Part shown: positions 26,719 to 33,771 of the stretch, piece by piece
How positions within the stretch are numbered: position 1 is the first letter of the stretch
How the letters are laid out: each line of letters opens with the position of its first letter
Source: Nitrospirota bacterium
GTDB lineage: Bacteria > Nitrospirota > Thermodesulfovibrionia > Thermodesulfovibrionales > JdFR-88
DNA: 34,745 nucleotides
Direction: 5' to 3'
NCBI GenBank assembly: GCA_014874185.1
Contig: JACWAF010000042.1
Coordinates: forward strand, 1 to 34,745
Position numbers and translations under genes: made by a program
Notes under the pieces: generated by a model
What the model saw: the letters and a program-made list of their open reading frames with translations, nothing else
Databases searched by the model: none
What the model was told of the DNA's origin: nothing

Positions 26719-27072
26719 TTAAAAAACCATCGTTACATAGGAATTTTTTAAAATCTGCGCGACCTCCCTGCTGTCGGCTATCCTCGAGCCCTCCACCAGG
26801 TCCTGAAGCTTCAGGTTGCGGGCCTCCAGCGAATCCTTGTCGGCATAGACCGCCACACCCATATCCATGCAGTCCGAAAGCCCGGACTCTATGCTCGCGT
26901 ATTTGGTGCCGGATATGTCCTGCCCTTTTTTCAGGGCGCTCACCCCGCCGCCGATCAATATCAAATTTACCGGGATGTCCATTGTCGCGGCCCCCATTGC
27001 GTGCCGGATTGCCTCGGAGGCGTCCACGCAGCCGTATGGGGGCTTTCTGAGTATTACGCTTACGGTTTCCAT
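26719..27072 (-). CDS. TusC/DsrF-like sulfur relay subunit
   Basis: This 117-residue DsrE-fold protein has the pattern RKPPYGCVDASEAIRHAMG, then MDIPVNLILIGGGV and MDMGVAVYADKDSL, corresponding to TusC/DsrF. Cysteines at 15 and about 88 could carry persulfide, though catalytic transfer in the family rests mainly on the TusD/DsrE subunit. It starts at ATG 27072 with GGGGGAG upstream, 17 nt after the tusD-like stop. It probably forms a heterocomplex with the two neighbours. Confidence 0.8.
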   Translation of the reverse strand: METVSVILRKPPYGCVDASEAIRHAMGAATMDIPVNLILIGGGVSALKKGQDISGTKYASIESGLSDCMDMGVAVYADKDSLEARNLKLQDLVEGSRIADSREVAQILKNSYVTMVF

Positions 27073-27089
27073 ATCTTCTCCCCCTTTTT

Positions 27090-27434
27090 TTATGTCCCGA
27101 AATTTAAAAAGACGGGTTTGGTCCTGATCACGTCGAACAGCCCCTTCAAAGAGCTCATCTCGCCGCCCTCGATGGAGTCCTCAGCCGAAAGACCTCGGCC
27201 TTTCATGCACCCCGTTCAGATGTCAACCTTCAGCCCCCTGCCTACCAGGTCCTCCAGGGCCGACAATGCCTGCGGCACCTGGCCCTTAACGATGGAGAAT
27301 ACCCCGTCTCCGCTGGTTATAAGCCTTACTTTATGGCCCTTGTTTAGCGCTGCATCGGCTATTTTGATGATGGTATGGGTGTTCTCGTAAGTATAAGGAG
27401 TGGTCGTCAAGAACATTGCTATCTCTTTTTGCAT
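27090..27434 (-). CDS. TusD/DsrE-like selenoprotein (UGA at codon 73 read as selenocysteine)
   Basis: A conventional call ends at TGA 27216-27218 after 72 residues, a truncated DsrE domain. The same frame continues to TAA at 27090-27092 and gives 114 residues, the normal TusD/DsrE length. The continuation is VDI-U-TGC-MKGRGLS and then GGEMSSLKGLFDVI, matching the family's active site, where a cysteine (VxxCxxCxKxRG) takes up persulfide sulfur. The UGA therefore falls on the first residue of a U-x-x-C motif (U73, C76). A SECIS-like hairpin follows. The start is ATG 27434 with GAGGAGG upstream. DsrE-like selenoproteins have been reported in metagenomic selenoprotein surveys, as I recall. The likely role is sulfane-sulfur transfer with its two neighbours. 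Confidence 0.85.
27174..27218 (-). promoter_or_regulatory. Candidate bacterial SECIS element in the tusD-like gene
   Basis: Following the UGA, the minus strand folds as a lower stem GGGGU/ACUCC, an internal loop, and an upper stem GGCCGA/UCGGCU (27200-27195 with 27188-27183) closed by the loop GGUCUU. The first loop G is 22 nt after the UGA. A loop starting GGUC is also found in E. coli fdhF. Confidence 0.75.
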
Positions 27435-27489
27435 TCTGCCTCCTCTCTGGTTTTCAACCCCGCCTGCGGCGGGGCTGTGGCGGGGTAAA

Positions 27490-27831
27490 TCAATGTTTTC
27501 TGTTGCCTGGATATTTCCCTTTCTTGGTTACGGGACAGCACGCCGGTGCGGGCAAAGACCCTTCATGCTCTTTTTTAAGCGCTTCGATAACTTCGGGGAT
27601 CAGCGGGTCCACAAGGAAATAGCACCTGAGCCTTCCGTCCACGTAATAATCGATTATCTTGTGGGCCCTTAAAAGAGAAAGGTGCTGCGAGACATTGGGC
27701 TGGGCTATATCGAGGAATTCCTCGAAGTCGCTGACGCATTTGACCCCTTTTGTCAGCTCATCCAGTATCTTTATCCTTGTCGGGTGGGCTATGACCTTTA
27801 ATATTTCAATCTTTTTCTCAAAGGAGTCCAT
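27490..27831 (-). CDS. ArsR/SmtB-family repressor of the sulfur operon
   Basis: This 113-residue winged-helix regulator has the pattern KVIAHPTRIKILDEL, then GVKCVSDFEEFLDIAQPNVSQHLSLLRAHKII and DYYVDGRLRCYFL. It has one cysteine in the recognition-helix region (C32), one in the wing (C70), and a C-terminal pair C98-C99. It lacks the ArsR CVC motif. Thiol-based ArsR-family sensors of persulfide (SqrR, BigR) also control sqr genes, so sulfide sensing fits the context, although this is inference. ATG 27831 is chosen because AGAGG lies 6 nt upstream, overlapping an earlier GTG. It is the first gene of the operon, 55 nt before tusD-like. Confidence 0.85.
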   Translation of the reverse strand: MDSFEKKIEILKVIAHPTRIKILDELTKGVKCVSDFEEFLDIAQPNVSQHLSLLRAHKIIDYYVDGRLRCYFLVDPLIPEVIEALKKEHEGSLPAPACCPVTKKGKYPGNRKH

Positions 27832-27857
27832 AAACACCTCTATTCATTCAAGTATGG

Positions 27858-27888
27858 ATATATAATCATTCTTATATGTATTTGTCAA
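27858..27888 (-). promoter_or_regulatory. Promoter and operator of the sulfur operon
   Basis: On the minus strand, TTGACA (27883-27888) and TATATA (27859-27864) are separated by 18 nt. As read on the + strand, the overlapping operator ATATATAA-N6-TTATATG (27858-27878) is identical outside the N6 to that of the arsenic operon at 17824-17844. The transcript would begin about 20 nt before the repressor gene. Confidence 0.75.
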
Positions 27889-28099
27889 GAGAGGAACAAC
27901 AAATAAATCGGTAATCCCCTCTATCCCCCTCTTTTCTTCCTGGCCGGGCAGCACCTCGGCTATGACCGGTTTGTCCTTCTTTTTTCACCCCTTCTGGAAT
28001 TCGCCTTTTCCTGATAATATGGATGGGTATCCTGCTTGGATGAAGGAAGGCATGGGGAAAGGCCTCATCAATTAAAACCATAATCTGAGGAGGGAAGAA
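27889..28099. other. Intergenic region with a repeat fragment
   Basis: Positions about 27905-27936 carry an inverted copy of the dispersed repeat (read on minus: AAAAGAGGGGGATAGAGGGG then ATTACC). No gene or clear promoter is seen. A TAATAT word near 28016 could be a -10 for the small gene at 28100, without a matching -35. Confidence 0.4.
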
Positions 28100-28360
28100 A
28101 TGAAGATTGACAGCAGCGAATACCGGCAGAGATATCTGAAAGAAGTGGAAGAACGCATCATAGCAAAAAAAGAGAGTATCCCACACTTTAGTTCCCAGAA
28201 CCTGCACGAAGCCATTATGAGTGAGCTGAACAGGGCCGATGCGGAGACATGGCTCATCGAAATCCCTGATAACAGAGAACAGGCCCTGAAGGAGGCCGAG
28301 GAGCGCATTATCGAATCGATGAAAACAAACGTGGACCTCGGGGTCGGAAAAAGCTGGTAG
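28100..28360 (+). CDS. Small protein of unknown function with an internal repeat
   Basis: This 86-residue, charged, helix-rich protein has no signal peptide or membrane segment. I do not recognise the family. A short internal repeat is visible: LKEVEERIIAKK near residues 14-25 and LKEAEERIIESM near 63-74, suggesting two similar amphipathic helices. The ribosome binding site GAGGAGGG lies 6-7 nt before ATG 28100, and a strong terminator follows at 28445, so it looks like a real single-gene unit. It lacks cysteines. It sits between the sulfur operon and a decayed efflux gene. Confidence 0.7.
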   Translation: MKIDSSEYRQRYLKEVEERIIAKKESIPHFSSQNLHEAIMSELNRADAETWLIEIPDNREQALKEAEERIIESMKTNVDLGVGKSW

Positions 28361-28444
28361 GACTTCTGCGCCGGAAATACAAGCCGCCGTACTGAAGTGC
28401 GGGACGATTGCAGGATGTATCGGCCTCGAAAAGAGCTTAAAAAA

Positions 28445-28473
28445 GAGCGGGAGGCAGGCTGCGCCTCCCGCTC
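28445..28473 (+). terminator. Strong intrinsic terminator
   Basis: An 11-bp perfect GC-rich stem GAGCGGGAGGC/GCCTCCCGCTC with a 7-nt loop is preceded by an A-rich tract and followed by CCGTTT. It ends the small gene at 28100-28360. The T run is short. Confidence 0.75.
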
Positions 28474-28634
28474 CGTTTGGGCGGCCCCACAGCCTTTAGC
28501 ATTTGGAACTGCCGCCGCAGTGGATGCCCAAGCCTATTAAGAGGCGCTTTGAAAATCCCCCGTCCGGAGTTTACATGGGGAAAACCTGTCCAAAAGCCTG
28601 CATTATCATTTTTCTTAAACAGAGCCTTTTCGAA

Positions 28635-29036
28635 CTATTTTGGAGCCCCCGGCGGAAGCGGCTTGGGGGTAACGGCCATACCCGGTTTCACCTTCTGGAC
28701 TCCCTCCACTACGACACGCTCTCCGGGCTCGAGGCCCTGGTCTATTACCCAGAGGCTCTCGAAGCGCTCCCCTGGCTTGACGGTCCGTATTTCCAGGGTT
28801 GACCGTGGAAACAATTGTCAGCAGACCCTGGGCCGGACCGACCAGATTGCCCACCTGCGCCCTGGCGAGCCCGGCAATGCCGCTGATGGGCGAAGTGATC
28901 CTGGTAAAGCCGAGGTTGAGAGCGGCATTCTCTACGGCGGCTTTCGCCGCAATTACCGCCGCCTTCGAGGAGCGCTGTGCCAATTTGGCTTGGGACAGGT
29001 CAGGCCGCCTTCTGTCGCCTAAAAAGATACTATCAG
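28635..29036 (-). pseudogene. Remnant of an RND/HlyD-type adaptor gene
   Basis: The minus strand first encodes an adaptor fragment (AAVENAALNLGFTRITSPISG then LARAQVGNLVGPAQ and LLTIVSTVNPG), which corresponds to the helix end and second lipoyl half of AcrA-like proteins. After a frame change near 28805 it encodes the family's C-terminus (EIRTVKPGERFESLWVIDQG, EPGERVVVEGVQKVKPGM, ending at TAG 28635). About 100 residues of the middle domains are missing, and the frame upstream is closed by a stop near 29037, so the N-terminus is lost. It is unrelated in orientation to the intact exporter operon that follows. Confidence 0.8.
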
Positions 29037-29137
29037 ATTATGATTTCCCGGCAAATCGGGTAAATTCAGATTGACAGGAAAGACCTCTTGGGGTAATAGA
29101 AAAGAACGGGCTTTTCCGCCCTTGAGAGGACGACGCG

Positions 29138-30274
29138 GTGAAAGGGATCCTGAAAATAGCTTACAAGCTGCTGGTAAACGACAAGGGCAAGTTTGCCGCA
29201 TTGCTTATTGGCATAACCTTTGCGACCTTTTTGATGAATATGGTGACCTCCATGTTTGCGGGCATCCTGCTCAAATCATCATCCACGGTGATAAACATCG
29301 GGGCAAAGATCTGGGTGATGGACCCGGCGGTAAATACAGTCCAGAACAGCATCCCGATGCCGGATTACATATTGGACGCGGTGCGGAGCATAAACGGCGT
29401 CAGATTCGCCGTGCCTTTATACTCCGGGGCGGCACTTGTGAGGCTTCGAAACGGGGTTTATCAATCGGTGAGCATCCTGGGGCTGGACGATGCCAGCCTT
29501 TTTGGCAGGCCCGAACTTATGCAGGGGCATATCGAGGACATCTACTCGGACAACGCCTTCATCGTGGTCAAGGACGCGGAATTTCCCAAGCTGGGCAACC
29601 CGAAGATCGGCACGGGATTTGAGGTAAACGACCATACCGGGGTGATAGTCGGCATAGCCAGGGTCACCACGGGCGGCCTGTTCGGGGTCCCGACCCTTTA
29701 CACCACATATAGCAGGGCGGTCCAGTATCTGCCGTCCACAAGGTATACCATCTCGTATATCCTGGTGGAACCCAAAAGCACGGGCGATGTGCAGCATATC
29801 AAGGAGCAGGTGAAATCCATGGGCTATGTGGCGCTGACAAAGGATGAATTCATGCAAAAGATCGCCAATTTTTACAAATATCAGACGGGGGTCGGCACCA
29901 ACATCCTTTTGATGACGGCGATAAGCTTCATAGTGGGGCTGTCCATCTCGGGGCAGACTTTTTATACCTTCATACTGGAGAACCTCGAAAAATTCGGGGC
30001 CTTGAAGGCGATAGGGGCCAGGGGTTATGAACTGGTTTACATGATCCTGTTCCAGACGGCTTTTACGTCCTTCATAGGCTATGGTCTGGGCATAGGGCTG
30101 TCCACTCTTCTGATAACCATTGCCAAGCTCAGGCTGCCAAGCTACGCGGCCATCATAACCTATCGGAACCTGGGGATGGCTTTTATCATGGTCCTCGTAA
30201 TAGCGGGCATTTCAAGCTACATCGGCGTAAGAAAGGTGATCAGGATAGAGCCTTTCGACATCTTCAGGGGTTAA
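29138..30274 (+). CDS. ABC transporter permease, FtsX/DevC type
   Basis: This 378-residue inner-membrane permease has an N-terminal helix (about 20-40), a large periplasmic domain (about 45-250) and three C-terminal helices (about 255-280, 305-330 and 345-365), the layout of MacB/LolC/DevC-type permeases with a separate ATPase. It ends in the typical VRKVIRIEPFDIFRG. The start is GTG 29138 with GAGAGGA upstream. It is the first gene of a four-gene exporter with the ATPase, adaptor and outer-membrane channel. DevC of cyanobacterial DevBCA exports glycolipids; the substrate here is unknown. Confidence 0.9.
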   Translation: MKGILKIAYKLLVNDKGKFAALLIGITFATFLMNMVTSMFAGILLKSSSTVINIGAKIWVMDPAVNTVQNSIPMPDYILDAVRSINGVRFAVPLYSGAALVRLRNGVYQSVSILGLDDASLFGRPELMQGHIEDIYSDNAFIVVKDAEFPKLGNPKIGTGFEVNDHTGVIVGIARVTTGGLFGVPTLYTTYSRAVQYLPSTRYTISYILVEPKSTGDVQHIKEQVKSMGYVALTKDEFMQKIANFYKYQTGVGTNILLMTAISFIVGLSISGQTFYTFILENLEKFGALKAIGARGYELVYMILFQTAFTSFIGYGLGIGLSTLLITIAKLRLPSYAAIITYRNLGMAFIMVLVIAGISSYIGVRKVIRIEPFDIFRG

Positions 30275-30275
30275 G

Positions 30276-30971
30276 ATGGCCGGCATGGCGGTGCAGGCGA
30301 GGGAGCTTGTCAAATCGTTCGGAGAGGGGGAAGCCAAAACTTTCGCCGTGCGGGGCGTCAGTTTTGAAGCCCATTTCGGGGAAATGCTCTATATCGAAGG
30401 CCCGTCGGGAAGCGGCAAAACAACGCTCCTTAGCATGATCTCCGGAATCCTGAGGCCGGATTCCGGCACGGTGGTCGTCGAGGACAAGGACATCTGGAGT
30501 CTGACAAGCGACCAGCTGGCGGACTTCCGATTGAACACCGTGGGGTTCGTGTTCCAGGACTATCACCTCTTCCCGCGGCTGACCACCGTCGAAAACGTGG
30601 CCATCCCCCTGATCCTTAAAAAGCTCGAATGGAACGAATCCATGACCCAGGCAATGCGGTATCTGGAAATAGTGGGGCTCAGGGACCGTGCCCAGCTCCC
30701 CCCGGTAAAATTAAGCGGAGGAGAGCAGCAGCGGGTGGCGATCGCAAGGGCAATCGCCAGCCAGCCGGATATCCTGATATTCGACGAGCCCACGGCCTCC
30801 CTGGACGGGGATACGGGAAGAAAGATCGTGGACTTCGTAAAGAAAAACATACTGAACGAGAACCGCTGCATCCTGATCGTCACGCACGACAGCAGGATAT
30901 TTGAATACGCTGACAGGATAATGAGGATGGAAGACGGAGAGATCAAAGGAGTCGAAAAGGGGGGTCAGTGA
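30276..30971 (+). CDS. ABC transporter ATP-binding protein (LolD/DevA type)
   Basis: This 231-residue cytoplasmic ATPase has Walker A GPSGSGKTT (residues 42-50), a Q-loop in VGFVFQDYHLFPRLT, the signature LSGGEQQRVAIARAIA, Walker B ILIFDEPTASLD and the H-switch VTHDSR, all intact. It belongs to the MacB/LolD/DevA group that powers FtsX-type permeases. It starts at ATG 30276 immediately after the permease stop, and its stop overlaps the adaptor start (GTGA). Confidence 0.95.
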   Translation: MAGMAVQARELVKSFGEGEAKTFAVRGVSFEAHFGEMLYIEGPSGSGKTTLLSMISGILRPDSGTVVVEDKDIWSLTSDQLADFRLNTVGFVFQDYHLFPRLTTVENVAIPLILKKLEWNESMTQAMRYLEIVGLRDRAQLPPVKLSGGEQQRVAIARAIASQPDILIFDEPTASLDGDTGRKIVDFVKKNILNENRCILIVTHDSRIFEYADRIMRMEDGEIKGVEKGGQ

Positions 30972-32053
30972 GAAACAAGGTATTATTCTTTCTTTCAATT
31001 ATGGGCATTTTGGCCGGTCTGGTGAGCGCCTACATATACGGCATGCAGAAAAAGCCGATGCCCCCGGTCTTTACCCCGGCCTCCAATCCTTACGCAAAGG
31101 GCATCTACGCCAACGGCATAATCGAGAGCTATCAGAAAAACGGGGAGAATATAAACATATACCCGGAGGTGGCGGGGGCCGTCACGCAAATCCTGGTTGC
31201 AGACGGGGAGGCCGTACACCGGGGGGCCCCGCTTCTGAGGATCGATGATTCCGTCCAGAGGGCGGTCGTCCAGCAGCAGAGATCCCAGGCCGAGGCCGCG
31301 CTGGCCCTGCTGGAAGAACTAAGGGCCCAGCCCAGAAGAGAAAACCTGGAAATCGCAAAGGCCCAGGTGGACTTTGCGGGCGCCAGCCTCAAAAGCGCGC
31401 AGGACCAGTACGGCAAGCAATTGAAGTCCTATGAGCTTGACCCCAGGTCGGTGAGCAAAGACGCTTTGGACAGCGCGCGGGACGCCGTAAAAGTGGCTGA
31501 AGCGAGTCTTGAAGTCGCCCGGAGGCAGTACCGGCTCACCAGGGCCGGCGCCTGGATTTATGACATAAGAAACCAGGAACAGCAGTACAACGCGCTCAGT
31601 AAGGCCTACATGGCTTCAAAGTCCCTGTTGGACAAGTACACCATAAAAGCTCCGGTGGACGGAATGGTCCTGTCGATAAAGGCCGCGGTTGGCAGCTACA
31701 TATCCCCGCAGGGCGCTTACGGCACCTATACCGAGGGGTATAACCCCGTGCTCGTCATGGGGAGTCCCCCGGCCCGCCTCGCGGTCAGATGCTATATTGA
31801 CGAGATACTTGTGTCCAGACTGCCCCAGCCGAAGCAGATGAGCGCCCGGATGTTCATCCGGGGCACGAATATCAGCATCCCTCTGAAATATGTCCGGGTG
31901 CAGCCTTATGTGACGCCCAAAATCGAACTCTCTAACCAGAGGACCGAGCGGGTGGACGTTAGGGTATTGCCCGTGATATTCAGCTTCGAAAGACCCAAAA
32001 ATATCGACCTCTACCCCGGCCAACTGGCGGATGTCTACATCGAGGGGAAATGA
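30968..32053 (+). CDS. HlyD/DevB-type periplasmic adaptor
   Basis: This 361-residue membrane fusion protein has an N-terminal anchor (about residues 4-24) and a first lipoyl half-motif near 70-95 (EVAGAVTQILVADGEAVHRGAPLLRID). A long helical hairpin covers about 100-210, and a second half TIKAPVDGMVLSIKA is followed by a C-terminal barrel domain. It resembles DevB and MacA-type adaptors. The start is GTG 30968, overlapping the ATPase stop by 4 nt; the stop overlaps the outer-membrane gene start (ATGA). It bridges the ABC permease and the channel encoded next. Confidence 0.92.
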   Translation: MRNKVLFFLSIMGILAGLVSAYIYGMQKKPMPPVFTPASNPYAKGIYANGIIESYQKNGENINIYPEVAGAVTQILVADGEAVHRGAPLLRIDDSVQRAVVQQQRSQAEAALALLEELRAQPRRENLEIAKAQVDFAGASLKSAQDQYGKQLKSYELDPRSVSKDALDSARDAVKVAEASLEVARRQYRLTRAGAWIYDIRNQEQQYNALSKAYMASKSLLDKYTIKAPVDGMVLSIKAAVGSYISPQGAYGTYTEGYNPVLVMGSPPARLAVRCYIDEILVSRLPQPKQMSARMFIRGTNISIPLKYVRVQPYVTPKIELSNQRTERVDVRVLPVIFSFERPKNIDLYPGQLADVYIEGK

Positions 32054-33546
32054 GTCTGAAGAAATCTGCCCGCATGCAAATGGCGGCCCCGGCGCTTTCA
32101 GGCCTGTTCCTCATATTCTTTTTCTGCATGGCCGGCTGCGCCGTCGGCCCGGACTTTGTCCGGCCCAAACCGCCTGCGGTCAATAGATACACCAGCGGGC
32201 CGCAGCCTGCCTCCACAATGCCTGCGGACGGGCAGTCGCAGCGCTTTGAACCGGGGGCCAGGGTCGCCGTCGATTGGTGGCGGCTCTTCAACTCCGCCAA
32301 ACTGGATGCCGTGATAGAAGAGGCCATCGCCAACAGCCCCGGTCTGCAAGCCGCGCAGGCGGGCTTGCGCCAGAGCCAGGACATCCTCCGGGCAGGTTAC
32401 GGGGTTTTCTATCCCCAGCTTGACGCCGGTTTCGATGCCAGCCGTCAAAAATTCTCTCAGGCCCGCTTCGGACGCGGTGCGGCTAGCAGCACCTTCAACC
32501 TTTATACCCTTACGGCCACGGTAAGCTACGCCCTGGACGTGTTTGGCGGCGAACGCCGCACGGTAGAGGGCCTGGGGGCCCAGGTGGACTTCCAGCGCTA
32601 TCTGGCCGCGGGCACTTACCTTACCCTCTCTGGCAATATCGCAAGCACCATTATTGCGCAGGCGGCCTACCGCGAAGAGATCGACGCTGCCGGGCAGATC
32701 ATAAGTTTACAGAGGGAGCAGGTTGGCATCGCCCAAACGCAGGCGCAGGCGGGCACCGTCCCCTATGCGAACGTGCTGAGCCTTCAGAGCCAGCTTGCCT
32801 CCACCGAGGCAACGCTTCCGCCCCTGCGCCAAAAACTGGACCAGGCCGGGCACCTGCTTGCCATATTGACCGGCAGTGCGCCAGCCGGGTGGGTCCCGCC
32901 CAGGATCGATTTGGCTGACCTCAAGCTTCCGGCCGTGCTGCCCGTCTCGATGCCCTCTGACCTGGTGCGCCAGCGCCCGGATATCCTCGCGGCCGAGGCC
33001 CAGCTGCACAGCGCGAGCGCCGATATCGGGGTGGCTACGGCGGCCTTGTTCCCAAGCTTTTCTTTAAATGGCGACTACGCACTGGAGAGCACTTCCCTTA
33101 AACACCTTTTCAGTAAAAGCAGCATCTGGAGCCTGGGGGCGAACGTCACTGCTCCGCTCTTTCACGGCGGCGCCTTGCGCTCCAGGAGGCGGGCGGCCAT
33201 CGAGGCTTACAATCAATCACTGGCCAACTACCGCCAGACCGTCCTTGCCGCCTTCGCCCAGGTTGCAGACACCCTGCGGGCGCTGGAACACGACGCCGAG
33301 GCGCTGAACGCCCAGTCAAAGGCGCTGAGCGCGGCGGAGGAGGCCCTGCGGCTGGTAGAGATAAATTACAAGGCCGGCACTGTAAGCTATTTGCAAGTAC
33401 TTATCGCGGACAACTTGTATTATCAGGCGAAGATCGGCTGTCTGCAGGCGCAGGCCCAGCGGCTTCAAGACACAGCCGCGCTTTTCGTCGCCCTGGGCGG
33501 CGGCTGGTGGAATAACCCCCCAGGGGGACCTGCTCCCAAAAAATGA
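32050..33546 (+). CDS. NodT-type outer-membrane efflux lipoprotein
   Basis: This 498-residue outer-membrane factor has a lipoprotein signal peptide ending in the lipobox MAGC (about residue 34). The NodT/OprM family start is CAVGPDFVRPKPPAV, and family blocks include VDWWRLFNSAKLD, SYALDVFGGERR and VRQRPDILAAEAQLHSASADIG. The C-terminal EINYKAGTVSYLQVLIADNLYYQAK completes the channel repeat. It forms the outer-membrane exit of the ABC exporter. Its gene overlaps the adaptor by 4 nt. Confidence 0.93.
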   Translation: MSLKKSARMQMAAPALSGLFLIFFFCMAGCAVGPDFVRPKPPAVNRYTSGPQPASTMPADGQSQRFEPGARVAVDWWRLFNSAKLDAVIEEAIANSPGLQAAQAGLRQSQDILRAGYGVFYPQLDAGFDASRQKFSQARFGRGAASSTFNLYTLTATVSYALDVFGGERRTVEGLGAQVDFQRYLAAGTYLTLSGNIASTIIAQAAYREEIDAAGQIISLQREQVGIAQTQAQAGTVPYANVLSLQSQLASTEATLPPLRQKLDQAGHLLAILTGSAPAGWVPPRIDLADLKLPAVLPVSMPSDLVRQRPDILAAEAQLHSASADIGVATAALFPSFSLNGDYALESTSLKHLFSKSSIWSLGANVTAPLFHGGALRSRRRAAIEAYNQSLANYRQTVLAAFAQVADTLRALEHDAEALNAQSKALSAAEEALRLVEINYKAGTVSYLQVLIADNLYYQAKIGCLQAQAQRLQDTAALFVALGGGWWNNPPGGPAPKK

Positions 33547-33771
33547 GCCGTCCGTAAAGAGTTATTAACAGTCTCATAACAGGAGCACAGCAAATCCTCT
33601 TCACATCCCTTTGTCAAAGGGCCTTTGCCAAAGGGAGGAATTACCCCTCTTTGGAAAAGAGGGGCAAGGGGAGATTTTTCGTTAAATGTCAATTCAAATT
33701 TGAGACCTAATAACAGGGGGCCGGCTGGTGCCTGCCCCCTGTGTTTTGTGCGGCTTGGAAGATTTTTATGA
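33547..33771. repeat. Cluster of palindromic repeats
   Basis: Three adjacent perfect palindromes lie here: CCCTTTG-T-CAAAGGG (33607-33621), CCTTTG-C-CAAAGG (33622-33634) and CCCCTCTTT-GGA-AAAGAGGGG (33644-33664). The last is followed by CAAGGGGAGATTTTT. They match the repeat copies at 17902-17938, 27905-27936 and in part 8731-8796. They lie between convergent genes and may also end transcription. Confidence 0.6.
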
